Of a DNA stretch of 64,000 nucleotides, positions 9,914-20,936 are shown in pieces. Made by a program: the position numbers and the translations under genes. The notes below the pieces were generated by a model that made no database searches, was not told the DNA's origin, and saw only the letters and a list, made by a program, of their open reading frames with translations. Within the stretch, counting starts at the first letter, position 1, and each line of letters begins with the position of its first letter. Source of the DNA: Nipponacmea schrenckii (lineage: Eukaryota > Mollusca > Gastropoda > Lottiidae); the NCBI GenBank assembly GCA_030562195.1, contig CM060202.1, positions 33,160,599 through 33,224,598 on the forward strand. The letters run 5' to 3'.

Positions 9914-12779
9914 TCTGTAGTTGACTACTGTTTGGTACCATACGAAAATATAGACCAATTCTCAGATTTCAAAGTTTGGACCTCTTCGGGTATACTACAA
10001 GAGGTACAATGTGTTGGCGTATTGGATTCTAGTTCGAAGGCCCCTGACCATTCGGTGATCACATGGAACATTAATCTGGCGAACTACTTAGCAAATTCGG
10101 ACAGTTCAAGTGGTGTAAAAGTGCGCGTCAAGAAATATAACTTAAGCCTTGAGGGCAATTTCGGTGAGGACAGTGCTAAACTACAGAGTGTAATGGACAA
10201 AATACACGAATTAGAGCGTGAGTCAGTTTCTCAACAATGTTTAGACAATTTGTATACAGAATTTGTTGAAGCTTTAAAAAGTGAGATGGATCTGAAACTT
10301 GAACCAAGAAATGTGCGCGTGAACAGTGGTAATAAAAAGACAAGGCGAAAAGCTAAACCATGGTGGAATGAAGACAGTCTATACTGGAATGATGTGCGTT
10401 TTTCAGAAAAACGGTGGTTATAGGAAAATACAGTGAATAAAAACAGATCCCTAGGAAATTATAAAAATAAACGTAAACTCTTCGATAAAGAAGTAGGTAA
10501 GAAGAAACGACAGTATTAGTACAGGAAGCAGAATGATCTCTGAGGGCTTACTACAAAGAACCAACCAGAATTCTGGAAAGAATTTGGTAAGATTGGCATT
10601 GGGGAGAAGCGAGCAACAATATCAATAGAAATAATTAAAGAAAATGGTGATAACTGCGACGATGTGGAACAGATACTACAAAATGGGAAGATGATTTTAA
10701 AAACCTTCTGAACTCTCAGGACAGTAACAGTAGTGATAGACATGATCTCAGTTGCGATGAAATTGGCACTTTGCCCGTTCCAGATGATATTATGATGCAA
10801 CTCAACGCAGACATAAGTTTAGCTTAGGTGGACAGCGGTCTTAAACGTGCAAAGGACAATAGAGCAACCGAGTGTGATGAAATTCCGTCAGAGGCTTTAA
10901 AAAACACTAATAATGCTAATATTCTGGTAAAGCTTTTCAATACATGCTTTTTAAATAGTATTATACCAAACCTGTGGAAATGTAGCATCATAAACCCCAT
11001 CCCAAAATCATCTACCAAAGATCCTCGAGACCCCTTTGGCTACAGGGGTATCGCGTTAGCCCCGTCCTCATATAAACTGTACTGCTCCGTGTTAAACGAG
11101 AGACTAAACAAATTCGTTACCAAATTAGGCATTATTAATGATAATCAAAATGGGTTCCGAAAAGTACAGTCGATCATATTATCTCCCTTTCAACGGTCAT
11201 AGAAACTTTTGCGGCCTCCATTGATTTCAAAACTGCATATGACAAAACAAATCGTAATTTGTTGTTTTCAAAGCTTTTGCAAAAGGGGATCTCTGGTCGA
11301 TTTTACGATGCAATAAAGTCAATTTATGCTGAGGTAAAAAGTTGTGTATAGATTAATGGTCTAAGAACCAACTGGTTTGACATTAACTTTGGTCTCAAAC
11401 AGGGATGTCTGTTGTCTCCCATATTTTTTAACTTGTATGTAAATGATATAGTACAAGCTTTGAGGGACTGGGGGTTGGCATCGATATTGGTGGGGAGAAA
11501 GTGTCTATATTACTTTACGCCGATTGTTGATACACTTAAAGAACGAATAGGCACCGAGGATTTAAAAGCTCGATTTCATGTTCAGAAAGCGATTACTAGT
11601 TTTTTCAAAAAAATGTAAATAACTTGTAAGATTGAAAAACATTGTTTAATTATTTATATTAATTGTTATTGTTATATAAATTGTTAAATAATGAATAATA
11701 CATGTAGTATAAATAAAATTATCATTGATACATATCGATCTCGTTTTATTTTTATACAAGGGAAAAAACTCCACTTAATATTTTCAAGATGGCGGCTAAA
11801 TCTCATGATCGTTTGTCTCGAGAATTGTTTATCTCGAAGTATTCTTATAGCACCGTCGACTGTAGTATTACTAGCCGAAAGTAAGTCTGATTTGCAAAAG
11901 ATGTTGAATGTGTTAAATGTTTGGGTTTCTAATAATAGCAGGTTGGTTAATTTTATGAAATCAAATGTTGTACATTTTCGTAATAACGCAAAGCCGAGAA
12001 CAAGTCGTGTATTTACTTGTGGCAATGATGTTATTGAAATTAGTGATAGTTATGTAGACTTAGGAGTTCTGTTTACTGAGCATTTAGATTATAATCAAAT
12101 GGCAAAACATATCATATCAAAATCAGCTTCTCGGGCATTCGGCCTACTGATTGCAAAAACGAAATGTTTAGGTGGAGTTCCGTATGATACCTTTACTAAA
12201 CTATATGATTGTATGGTATACCCTATAATTAGTTACGGGGCTGTGGTTTGGGGAGAATTTTCATGTATTTCAGCAGTGCAAAATAGAGCTTGTCGATACT
12301 TTCTGGGTGTCGGTAAATACACTCCCAATGCAGCTGTAGCGGACGATTTGGTTGGGTACCCGTCCATTTGAGAACGTGGAGCCCTGTGATCAAGCATTAC
12401 TGCCGTCTTTCAAATATGGGGAATGAATGCTTAGCAGCAAGAATTTTTACATGGTCAAAATACAAATCGATGAATATTTTCAAATAGAATAAAAAAAATC
12501 CTGATAAAAACTAATTTATGGGATAACGTTTGAAACATTTTAAATACTAAAAATTATCTTAATCCTAATTTATTGATCTGTGATGTATTTGGACATTACT
12601 CCAATTGTTTCTTTACAAAATGGCATAGTGATGTGACAAGAGACACTGCTAAACGTGGGTACGGCCGTAATAAACTTAGAATGTATAAGGGTATAAAACA
12701 AATTTATGGTACAGAAGAATATGTAAAATTGTCAATCTTACCATTTCATAGGAATGCTTTAGCAAAATTTAGATGTTAA
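9914..12779 (+). pseudogene. LINE copy A ORF2: EN end, RT and C-terminal region
   Basis: Endonuclease end (RSVVDYCLVPYEN), linker, then the reverse transcriptase blocks GYRGIALAPSSYKLYCSVLN, GIINDNQNGFRK, SIDFKTAYDKTN and GLKQGCLLSPIFFNLYVNDI. At the YADD catalytic motif the copy is split by a ~340-bp insertion (about 11522-11863); VLLAESKSDLQKML follows it. The post-RT region (VVWGEF, then LRTWSPVIKHYC) leads into the Cys/His end, where a 106-bp array starts. Many stops and frameshifts are present. A TAG at about 11348, in SCV-stop-INGLRTNW, is shared with copy B. Confidence 0.85.
11522..11863. mobile_element. insertion inside the LINE RT active-site motif
   Basis: Copy B reads straight through YADDIVLLAE; copy A is interrupted after YAD. 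The insert holds a short open end (VDTLKERIGTEDLKARFHVQ to FFKKM-stop), an AT-rich stretch with AATAAA-type signals and, near its right edge, AAGATGGCGGC opening MAAKSHDRLSRELFISKYSY. It may be a fragment spanning the 3' end of one ORF and the 5' end of another. No family was recognised and no clean target duplication seen. Confidence 0.5.
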
Positions 12780-14575
12780 GAATAGAGACAGGGCGATATG
12801 AAGGTGTGGCTGTAGAAAATAGAACATGTTTTTATTGTAAACAGAGGAACATTGTTTAATTTATTGTAATCTTTATAATGTGCCAGAATAGAGACAGGGC
12901 GATATGAAGGTGTGGCGGTAGAAAATAGAACATGTTTTTATTGTAAACAGAGGAACATTGTTTAATTTATTGTAATCTTTATAATGTGCCAGAATAGAGA
13001 CAGGGCGATATGAATGTGTGGCTGTAGAAAATAGAACATGTTTTTATTGTAAACAGAGGAACATTGTTTAATTTATTGTAATCTTTATAATGTGCCAGAA
13101 TAGAGACAGGGCGATATGAAGGTGTAGCGGTAGAAAATAGAACATGTTTTTATTGTAAACAGAGGAACATTGTTTCATTTATTGTAATCTTTATAATGTG
13201 CCAGAATAGAGACAGGGCGATATGAAGGTGTGGCGGTAGAAAATAGAACATGTTTTTATTGTAAACAGAGGAACATTGTTTAATTTATTGTAATCTTTAT
13301 AATGTGCCAGAATAGAGACAGGGCGATATGAAGGTGTGGCGGTAGAAAATAGAACATGTTTTTATTGTAAACAGAGGAACATTGTTTAATTTATTGTAAT
13401 CTTTATAATGTGCCAGAATAGAGACAGGGCGACATGAAGGTGTAGCTGTAGAAAATAGAACATGTTTTTATTGTAAACAGAGGAACATTGTTTAATTTAT
13501 TGTAATCTTTATAATGTGCCAGAATAGAGACAGGGCGATATGAAGGTGTGGCTGTAGAAAATAGAACATGTTTTTATTGTAAACAGAGGAACATTGTTTA
13601 ATTTATTGTAATCTTTATAATGTGCCAGAATAGAGACAGGGTGATATGAAGGTGTAGCGGTAGAAAATAGAACGTGTTTTTATTGTAAACAGAGGAACAT
13701 TGTTTCATTTATTGTAATCTTTATAATGTGCCAGAATAGAGACAGGGCGATATGAAGGTGTAGCGGTAGAAAATAGAACATGTTTTTATTGTAAACAGAG
13801 GAACATTGTTTCATTTATTGTAATCTTTATAATGTGCCAGAATAGAGACAGGGCGATATGAAGGTGTGGCGGTAGAAAATAGAACATGTTTTTATTGTAA
13901 ACAGAGGAACATTGTTTCATTTATTGTAATCTTTATAATGTGCCAGAATAGAGACAGGGCGATATGAAAGTGTGGCGGTAGAAAATAGAACATGTTTTTA
14001 TTGTAAACAGAGGAACATTGTTTAATTTATTGTAATCTTTATAATGTGCCAGAATAGAGACAGGGCGATATGAAGGTGTAGCTGTAGAAAATAGAACCTG
14101 TTTTTATTGTAAACAGAGGAACATTGTTTCATTTATTGTAATCTTTATAATGTTCCAGAATAGAGACGGGGCGATATGAAGGTGTGGCGGTAGAAAATAG
14201 AACATGTTTTTATTGTAAACAGAGGAACATTGTTTCATTTATTGTAATCTTTATAATGTGCCAGAATAGAGACAGGGCGATATGAAGGTGTAGCGGTAGA
14301 AAATAGAACATGTTTTTATTGTAAACAGAGGAACATTGTTTAATGTATTGTAATCTTTATAATGTGCCAGAATAGAGACAGGGCGATATGAAGGTGTGGC
14401 GGTAGAAAATAGAACATGTTTTTATTGTAAACAGAGGAACATTGTTTAATGTATTGTAATCTTTATAATGTGCCAGAATAGAGACAGGGCGATATGAAGG
14501 TGTGGCGGTAGAAAATAGAACATGTTTTTATTGTAAACAGAGGAACATTGTTTAATTTATTGTAATCTTTATAAT
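12780..14575 (+). repeat. 106-bp minisatellite inside LINE copy A ORF2 (17 units)
   Basis: Tandem units of 106 bp with gaata starts at 12780, 12886, 12992 and so on to 14476. Each unit re-encodes the end of the LINE protein (IETGRYEGVAVENRTCFYCK, then in another frame EHCLIYCNLYN), a CX2C...HX4C knuckle. Because 106 is not a multiple of 3, the array destroys the frame. Unit variants differ at gtttAattt/gtttCattt and at GTGGC/GTAGC. Confidence 0.95.
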
Positions 14576-15000
14576 GATTTTAGAGACGAACTTTTTAATT
14601 TTCTATTATCAATATACCCAAATTTTAACTATTTACCAAATGATGAGAAGTTGTCTGTTATCTCAGCCGATGGAAAAGTAGCAAGGAAAAGTACCAGAAC
14701 CTGTTATGAAATTTGAAGAAAAAGAAAATCTTTTATTTACCCAGTGTAGATTATTACATAGTTTGTAAATATTTGTTTTAATGTATTTACAGAATATTTA
14801 TTATAATATTTCAATGTTATATCTTAACTTGTTTTTAATATGTTTCTATTTTGTATAATTTATCTTAATATCTCATGTATTTTTTATTTGTAAATGTCGT
14901 GTCTCGTAAGCCAATCATGGCTGGGCAGCAACTGTATTGATTTTGTTAATTTTTTTAATGTATAAATTTTGTTGTGTGACATAAATAAACCACTACTACT
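14576..15000 (+). mobile_element. LINE copy A 3' end
   Basis: ORF2 end (RDELFNFLLSIYPNFNYLPN), then an AT-rich 3' UTR with the small hairpin AGCCAatcaTGGCT and a tail of AATAAACCACTACTACTA. Downstream sequence is shared with copy B, so the exact 3' boundary cannot be fixed from the two copies. Confidence 0.7.
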
Positions 15001-15581
15001 ATATTCTCTCAAGTTTAAGTTCCTATTCCTACTCAGTAATATAATTAGGACTAATCCATTATACTTGTAGGTAAATTCAATCCACGCTTAATTTACCATA
15101 TCTAACAACTGAGATGTCTAACAACTGAGATGTCTAACTAATGGGGCACAACCAATTTAACAGTCTAACTTAGTCCCAGAAAGAGGAAAACCCAAAGAGA
15201 TTGTATTGAATTCTAAAAGGGAATGTTTAGAAATTATTTTTCAAATTGCATGATTTCAGTACTTAAGAATGCATGTGTCAGCACATCTCATCTGATTTTG
15301 TAATATTTTATATCATATATATCATGTACACATGTAGTTACATCATTGACGGAGAGGGTTAATATAGGCCAAGCTTGTTAGCCAATCCTTTTCATATTGT
15401 ATATTTTTGAATATGTTTGTCAATAAAATATTGTTTATAAAAATATAAAAATTTCGTGTAACGTGATTAATAGTGTGCCTACTAGAGTATTTACTATTTG
15501 TGTAATGGATGATATCAATATACACTCTACTCGTTGGCCTATACAAATAACAATAACATCAACACAATATAAACTACTTAC
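15001..15581. other. non-coding flank shared by both duplicated blocks
   Basis: Near-identical to 49022-49806. No gene seen. The short TCTAAC/CAACTGAGATG motif near 15108-15140 is expanded into a tandem array only in the other copy (49130-49370). Confidence 0.7.
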
Positions 15582-15848
15582 ATTGAACATCTAGTATAAC
15601 ACTATCAGATTTACTACTACCATATCCATTGTCTGCTGAACATGATAGAGTTTGACCATTTTGATTTTTATTTGGTGTCAACTGGAAAGATGATGATGTT
15701 GATAATGTTTGATTTGTTTCTACTATAAACCATCTATAATTTATTACTGGATCAGGATTATTGGTAACTTTACAATTCATTGTGGTAGACACTCCATTTA
15801 CTAGATTTAGACTGTTTTTATTTTCTATTTCTACATCTTTAACAGGTA
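15582..15848 (-). pseudogene. orphan Ig-domain exon (paralogue of receptor exon 2)
   Basis: A 267-nt phase 1-1 exon with intact splice sites (TTTCCAG before, GTAAGT after). It encodes an Ig domain with Cys in TTMNCKVTNN, Trp in NYRWFIVET and the second Cys in LSCSADNGYG. It is about 98% identical to 49807-50073. It lies 18 kb beyond the 3' end of the receptor gene, inside the duplicated block, and no neighbouring exons were found here. It is either a stranded copy or part of a tandem receptor gene whose other exons lie left of the window or in a gap. The reading frame is intact, so pseudogene is a judgement from context. Confidence 0.7.
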
Positions 15849-16428
15849 CTGGAAATAAAAAGCAATCTGATTATACACAACGACGATGTAGAAATGAGAT
15901 CTGAAAATAAGAAATTCGTCATTACCCCTTGAACCCAGTGTCTTTTTTCCCAATAATAGTCTAGTGTTGCGCTAGAAAATTTTGCACTTTTTTAGCAAAG
16001 CATGAGACTTGTAGCCATGTTGGTGTATTAACGGTGGAATGTCAATTGTAGTTTATTTCACATGGTTTCAGAAGTAAGGAGAATGGAGCAACTTAAGCAT
16101 CAAGGCCAGCATGCTTCAGCGAATGCTTGTGAAGTTACAATGCTACGATTTAAAGTTAGATTACTAGTATGTATCGGGTTAGGAGATGTACATTTTGGAC
16201 GCGACAAGCAGGTTAGAGACTCCTAGTCCCCGGCGAAACTGCAACAGTTCAAAGACACAACTGCTGCCGATGAGACATTACAAATGCTAAGCACTTTAAA
16301 GTGTGCATGTATTTCTGTTTAAACACAAGTTGTAAATTTTAACAAATATCCTAGATCGCATTAAAATATGTTAATTATGTAAGTTTTTGTTTTCTATTTT
16401 GACGTTATTTATTACGTAAATATATATC
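15849..16428. other. non-coding flank shared with 50074-50660
   Basis: No gene seen. It aligns with copy B with small indels and substitutions. Confidence 0.6.
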
Positions 16429-16553
16429 AACTTCTTTATATGATTAGAAAACGAACAATTTCACATAAACATTAAGTTTTCTCAACAGTCTGTTTCGTAG
16501 TAGATTTGCTACCACTCGTCAGGAGAACCCAATAATTATTAACTTCTTTATAT
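16429..16553 (-). mobile_element. 112-bp insertion with 13-bp target duplications, carrying a ribozyme
   Basis: Absent from the paralogous site at about 50652-50665, where aacttctttatat occurs once. Here that 13-mer flanks the insert at 16429-16441 and 16541-16553. The body carries a hammerhead core on the minus strand. Size, target duplication and ribozyme suggest a retrozyme-like or Penelope-derived short retroelement; that is inference. Confidence 0.7.
16476..16530 (-). ncRNA. type I hammerhead self-cleaving ribozyme
   Basis: Read 5'->3' on the minus strand: stem I strand GGGTTCTC, core CTGACGA, stem II GTGGTAG-CAAAT-CTACTAC (7 bp, one G-U), core GAAA, stem III ACA-GAC-TGT (3 bp), cleavage site GTT, and stem I return GAGAAAAC. 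All invariant hammerhead positions are present: CUGANGA, G10.1-C11.1, GAA, A15.1-U16.1 and H17 = U. Cleavage would fall between the last T of GTT and GAGAAAAC. Very short stem III type I hammerheads are known from Penelope-like elements and metazoan retrozymes. Activity is not shown. Confidence 0.85.
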
Positions 16554-16845
16554 ATATTCAACTCCTTTGCGTACCTTGATACTACAGTTTACGCTAGCAT
16601 ATACAATTTCAACGTATTTAATTACACCTGAACATTCTCCGTCAAACAGATCAGATCCTTACCCTTCAGCATCAAGGTCACCAGCGTTCACCTTCAAACG
16701 CAAAATCTCTGAGTTGGATAGTTTTATCCCTCCAGCTGATGTTTTAATTTTTTTTATTGCCTACTGACACGGAACTCCCTAGTAAGAAAAGTTAAGGTCG
16801 TAAACGAGAAATAAATCTGACGACCGAATTCGGTTGTGCTTAGCA

Positions 16846-17480
16846 GATGTCAATAAAGGCAAAACTTGCGAGGCACATAATCAGCGATGGTGACGATTAT
16901 GTAGTCAATTAAATTGAACAGCTGTTGGATGAAGGCGTCGAGACTAACTCGATAAAAAGTGACGAGGAAGGTGATGATATTTTCGTTGAAATGAAGAAAA
17001 TATTTCATACCAACTAAGAAAATGGGGGAAGAGGAAGTGAATCCTAAAATGGCTGGAATTATAAACTCCATTTTCAAAGGAGGAATAAGTGATGGAAAGA
17101 CCAAACTTATTATTGACTAATATAAGAAGCCATGTAACTGTGCTGAAATTATTAGTCCCAAATAAATCCTGAGATTTGAGCAAAGATTCGTTCTTTCTGC
17201 AGGTCTATTGACATTAAAATTCAGGCAACTTGGAACAAATTTCTGTAGCTGATGATATATTAAAATTAAGAAAGGACAAAAACAAAGAGGCTATTATTGG
17301 TTCAGTAAATTCCACGTTCGAAAGGCAGTTGGTGCTATTTTTCTCAAGTCTACAGCTTTCTTTGACCTAAAACAAAGACGTAGAGATGTGCCCAGATACA
17401 AACCATTGTATCTCAATTGAAATTCGACTTGTAGATAGTGTAGATATGCTTCTTTGGAAAAGAAGTAAAAGGGTTAAAGA
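16846..17480 (+). pseudogene. DIRS-like gag relic, copy A
   Basis: Broken frames with the flavour of a DIRS/Ngaro gag: MSIKAKLARHIISDGDDYVV, then GIINSIFKGGISDGKTKLII, then YKKPCNCAEIISPK. Several in-frame stops are present. The left part (to about 17285) is shared with 52960-53404; the rest is found only here. Confidence 0.55.
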
Positions 17481-18124
17481 TATAAATGAGACCAGTATAG
17501 TTGGGTGTGATGTGCCTTGAGGCTATGGTTCAAGTTACAATCCCAATTACCATAATTATAGCAAATACATTCAGGAAAAGGTTCTGTTTTTTTTGGGGGG
17601 GGGGGGAAACGCTTGTTCCGAAAACCGTTCAAGCAGAAAGCCAGATTTCTACGGAGGTCAGAGGCCGAAATCAGAAGAAAAAGTAAACCTACCCGAAATT
17701 GGAGAATTAAATCAGGTGAGTGAAACACTTTTATATAAATGTAATGTGTACGTCTCGAGAATTGTTGTTAGAACATCAGCTGGAAGCTTTTCCATTAGAA
17801 TTGGAACATAGAATTCCCCATAATGGCCTGTGTACTAGGGATTACACAAGACTGACTGGAATGTAGGACTTCACGTTGTGTATGTTAAATAACTTTATTA
17901 CAGTGATTTACATAGGTATTAAGATGGTTACAAGTTCATGCCACGTTGTTGACTGTAGGACGGCGTGCTCGGAAGTGTCGAAAACGTGGCTTTTGTGGAA
18001 GTTCGTTTACTGTAGTCTACGTTAGGGACACCTTCGTGTTGTTGAGCTTATATTGAGTTAGTCCGAGGCACAGAACTTTAATTGTCACTTTCATAAGATT
18101 CCACAAGTAACATAGTTACTGAAA

Positions 18125-19210
18125 ATGGAAAGACTGACTTCAGATCCCTGGATTCTTTCCATAGTACGTAATGGGTATACATTTGAATTTGAGACAGTTC
18201 CAGCTCACAGAGCTATTCTAAAACCAATTAGATTTTCTGTATCTGAAAAATATGCCATAGACCAGCAAATTAAAGAATTTTTAGCTCAGGATAGTTAAAA
18301 CACATACTTCGTCAAATCAATTTATTCCTGATAATCAAGCAGAGATGAAAAAAAGTGGGAGTCACAGAATACTCCTTAGCTTAAGACATCTGAATAAATA
18401 CTTGGTTTATCGTCATTTTAAAATGGAATCATTTTATCTAGATTTTATTTTTTCTATCTAGATTTTATTTTTTCTATCTAGATTTTATTTTTTCTATCTA
18501 GATGATTCCTTTCTTGTAAATGATACTTATATAGAATGTAAAGAAGATGTGACAGTTTTTAGTTACATTTTTTCTAAAGCAGGATTTCTGCTCACTCTGA
18601 GAAATCTGTCTTTACTCCCTCTCAAGAAATTGATTATCTTGGGGTTACTTAAGACTCCAACTAAATGATTATAAAACTAAATGAAGCAAGAGCTACTGAA
18701 CTACAAAATACATCTATGAATTTACTTCACAAATCTGTTCCTACAATCTGAGACCTTGTGGAGGTTATCGGCATGTGTGTTGCAAGTTTCTCTGGTGTGC
18801 AATATGGTACTTGATTTTATAGGAATTTGGACAAAGAGAAGAATAAATATTAAAAGCTAACTTTAAAACTTTAATGGTCATAAAATATCTCAGATCAAGG
18901 TAAGACAGATCCTTCTTGTTGGATATAGATAATATCTGTATTGCCTCCGTACCTATTTCTAATAGGAATCCATTATACACTTTACAAAGTGATGCTTCAC
19001 ACATCGGATAGGGCTGTCTTGCCTGATAAATCTTCAGGTGGAATTTGGTTCACCTCTAGAAGCAGAATGGCGTTTTAATCTCTTTGAGCTCCTAGCAGCT
19101 TTCTTATCATAACAAACTTTCTGTGATAACATGAAAAACTTTCATATATTTGCATAAAACCACAGCTGTTTGCTATGTGTACAATATGGGCGGAAATGTA
19201 ATGAAATTAT
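18125..19210 (+). pseudogene. DIRS-like reverse transcriptase/RNase H relic
   Basis: Starts MERLTSDPWILSIVRNGYTF, a typical DIRS RT opening, then LRHLNKYLVYRHFKMES. The fingers/palm part is deleted. FYLDDSFLVNDTYIECKEDV follows, with catalytic YLDD at 18495-18506. Then come ARATELQNTSMNLLHKSVPT, VIGMCVASFSGVQYG and an RNase H opening (LQSDASH). Frames are broken throughout. No tyrosine recombinase was found, so the diagnostic DIRS integrase is missing from this remnant. Confidence 0.75.
18435..18500 (+). repeat. 20-bp tandem repeat ending at the RT YLDD codons
   Basis: Three units plus a partial, with tcta starts at 18437, 18457, 18477 and 18497. The unit duplicates the codons for FYLD, so the array is an expansion seeded at the catalytic motif. 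Confidence 0.9.
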
Positions 19211-19329
19211 GTTTTATTGATTTCAGTTCGGAAAGCTTTTGTTATCTCACTATTAAAGGTCATAGCAGAAATTTACTTGACCTTGGTCGGGTGTCGTTAT
19301 TGATTCTTGACCATGAGTGACAGTACAAG

Positions 19330-19875
19330 ATTTATTTATCTTTAATCAAAATTAGTAAGGAGCGTGCTTGTCCAATTATTGATTTTAAAACAACTATTAC
19401 AAAAGTGGCAAATAAGGGTTCAAACTTGACGAACTGGGAATCAAGGCCTTTCGTTTTTCGTCGTTCGTATTTCGTGTCTTTGGTATTTCGTCTGTGTATT
19501 TAGTCGTTATTGTTAGTTTTGTTTGATTAGACCTGTTTATTGAAACTACCTTAATACAGCTGTTCTAATCTAAAGAGACTTGTTATTTATATTAAACATG
19601 ATACATTACGAGTACAATTAAAGAACTGGGAAAAAGTTAATAAGAAAAACATTACAAGTGCGAGTAAATAATGTTGATTACCGTTAATCATTCAATCATG
19701 TTATTGTATCTTTTTTGTTGAAATATTAGTCCTTATATATTCTGTAAATATTGTGTATATTCATATACATGTATACCAATTATTGGTATCTGAATAAAGT
19801 CATTATTATTATTATAGTAAAGAACTGGGAAAACGTTAATAAGAAAAACATTACAGAAACATGTGGTTGCCTAGC
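19330..19875. other. AT-rich non-coding stretch with a 38-bp direct repeat
   Basis: The sequence beginning aaagaactgggaaaa recurs at about 19620-19657 and 19819-19856, 199 bp apart. The stretch ends gtggttgcctagc at the gap. The same 13-mer occurs at 53410, directly before a TIR element. Confidence 0.6.
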
Positions 19876-20375
19876 NNNNNNNNNNNNNNNNNNNNNNNNN
19901 NNNNNNNNNNNNNNNNNNNNNNNNNNNNNNNNNNNNNNNNNNNNNNNNNNNNNNNNNNNNNNNNNNNNNNNNNNNNNNNNNNNNNNNNNNNNNNNNNNNN
20001 NNNNNNNNNNNNNNNNNNNNNNNNNNNNNNNNNNNNNNNNNNNNNNNNNNNNNNNNNNNNNNNNNNNNNNNNNNNNNNNNNNNNNNNNNNNNNNNNNNNN
20101 NNNNNNNNNNNNNNNNNNNNNNNNNNNNNNNNNNNNNNNNNNNNNNNNNNNNNNNNNNNNNNNNNNNNNNNNNNNNNNNNNNNNNNNNNNNNNNNNNNNN
20201 NNNNNNNNNNNNNNNNNNNNNNNNNNNNNNNNNNNNNNNNNNNNNNNNNNNNNNNNNNNNNNNNNNNNNNNNNNNNNNNNNNNNNNNNNNNNNNNNNNNN
20301 NNNNNNNNNNNNNNNNNNNNNNNNNNNNNNNNNNNNNNNNNNNNNNNNNNNNNNNNNNNNNNNNNNNNNNNNNNN
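19876..20375. other. assembly gap, 500 N
   Basis: Placeholder of exactly 500 unknown bases. By analogy with 53410 the missing sequence may begin with the TIR element that starts ATACGCCCAC. Confidence 0.98.
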
Positions 20376-20936
20376 TTACTTGTACTGTATTGCTAGTCGA
20401 ATAAATAGATAACTTGTATAGTGTATAATAACACCAGGGATTAGACCATATATATATCTCACTACATTTACTGTTAATTCTTCTTACCCTTATGAAAGCA
20501 GATTGCAGGTCAAGAATAATGAGGAACATTCACGACAAAGAAATACGGACATCCGAAATGAAAGAGTATTTTAAACAAGGTCATGGGTTTATGTAAGATA
20601 CACCCACTGAAGTTCGTTCTGAAAGGTTATAGAGAAGGACGTAAAACTCCATTCATTTCATTTCTGAAAGGTTATATGATTAAATATTTGTTGATTTCTT
20701 GATTATTTTGGTACGGGAATCTACAGAACGTTGTAATATTATCATGTCTCCTAATGTCCTATATGAAACTAGTAATTACACAATCTGAATCCACTTATCA
20801 AATTTTATTAACTAGCTTACAGTGATGCCGCTATAACTGCGCATAAAAATACTGAGAAGCCCTCTTTTGACCATACTGTTGTTAACTTGGGCCATAAAAT
20901 TCTCACTTGCCTTCAACTTTCAATCAACTAGCTTAC
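20376..20936. other. non-coding stretch before the satellite
   Basis: No gene seen. It contains a GGACGTAAAACTCCATTCATTT motif region (about 20637-20665), similar to 35817-35845; this looks like the 3' tail of a dispersed short element. The 15-mer aactagcttacagtg occurs at 20811 and 20926, the second at the satellite edge. Confidence 0.4.

Noticed and set aside
17243..17275. CTGATGA followed by GAAA, resembling a hammerhead core (also near 53373)
   Set aside because: The intervening bases cannot form stem II with G10.1-C11.1, and the text is part of the DIRS gag relic.
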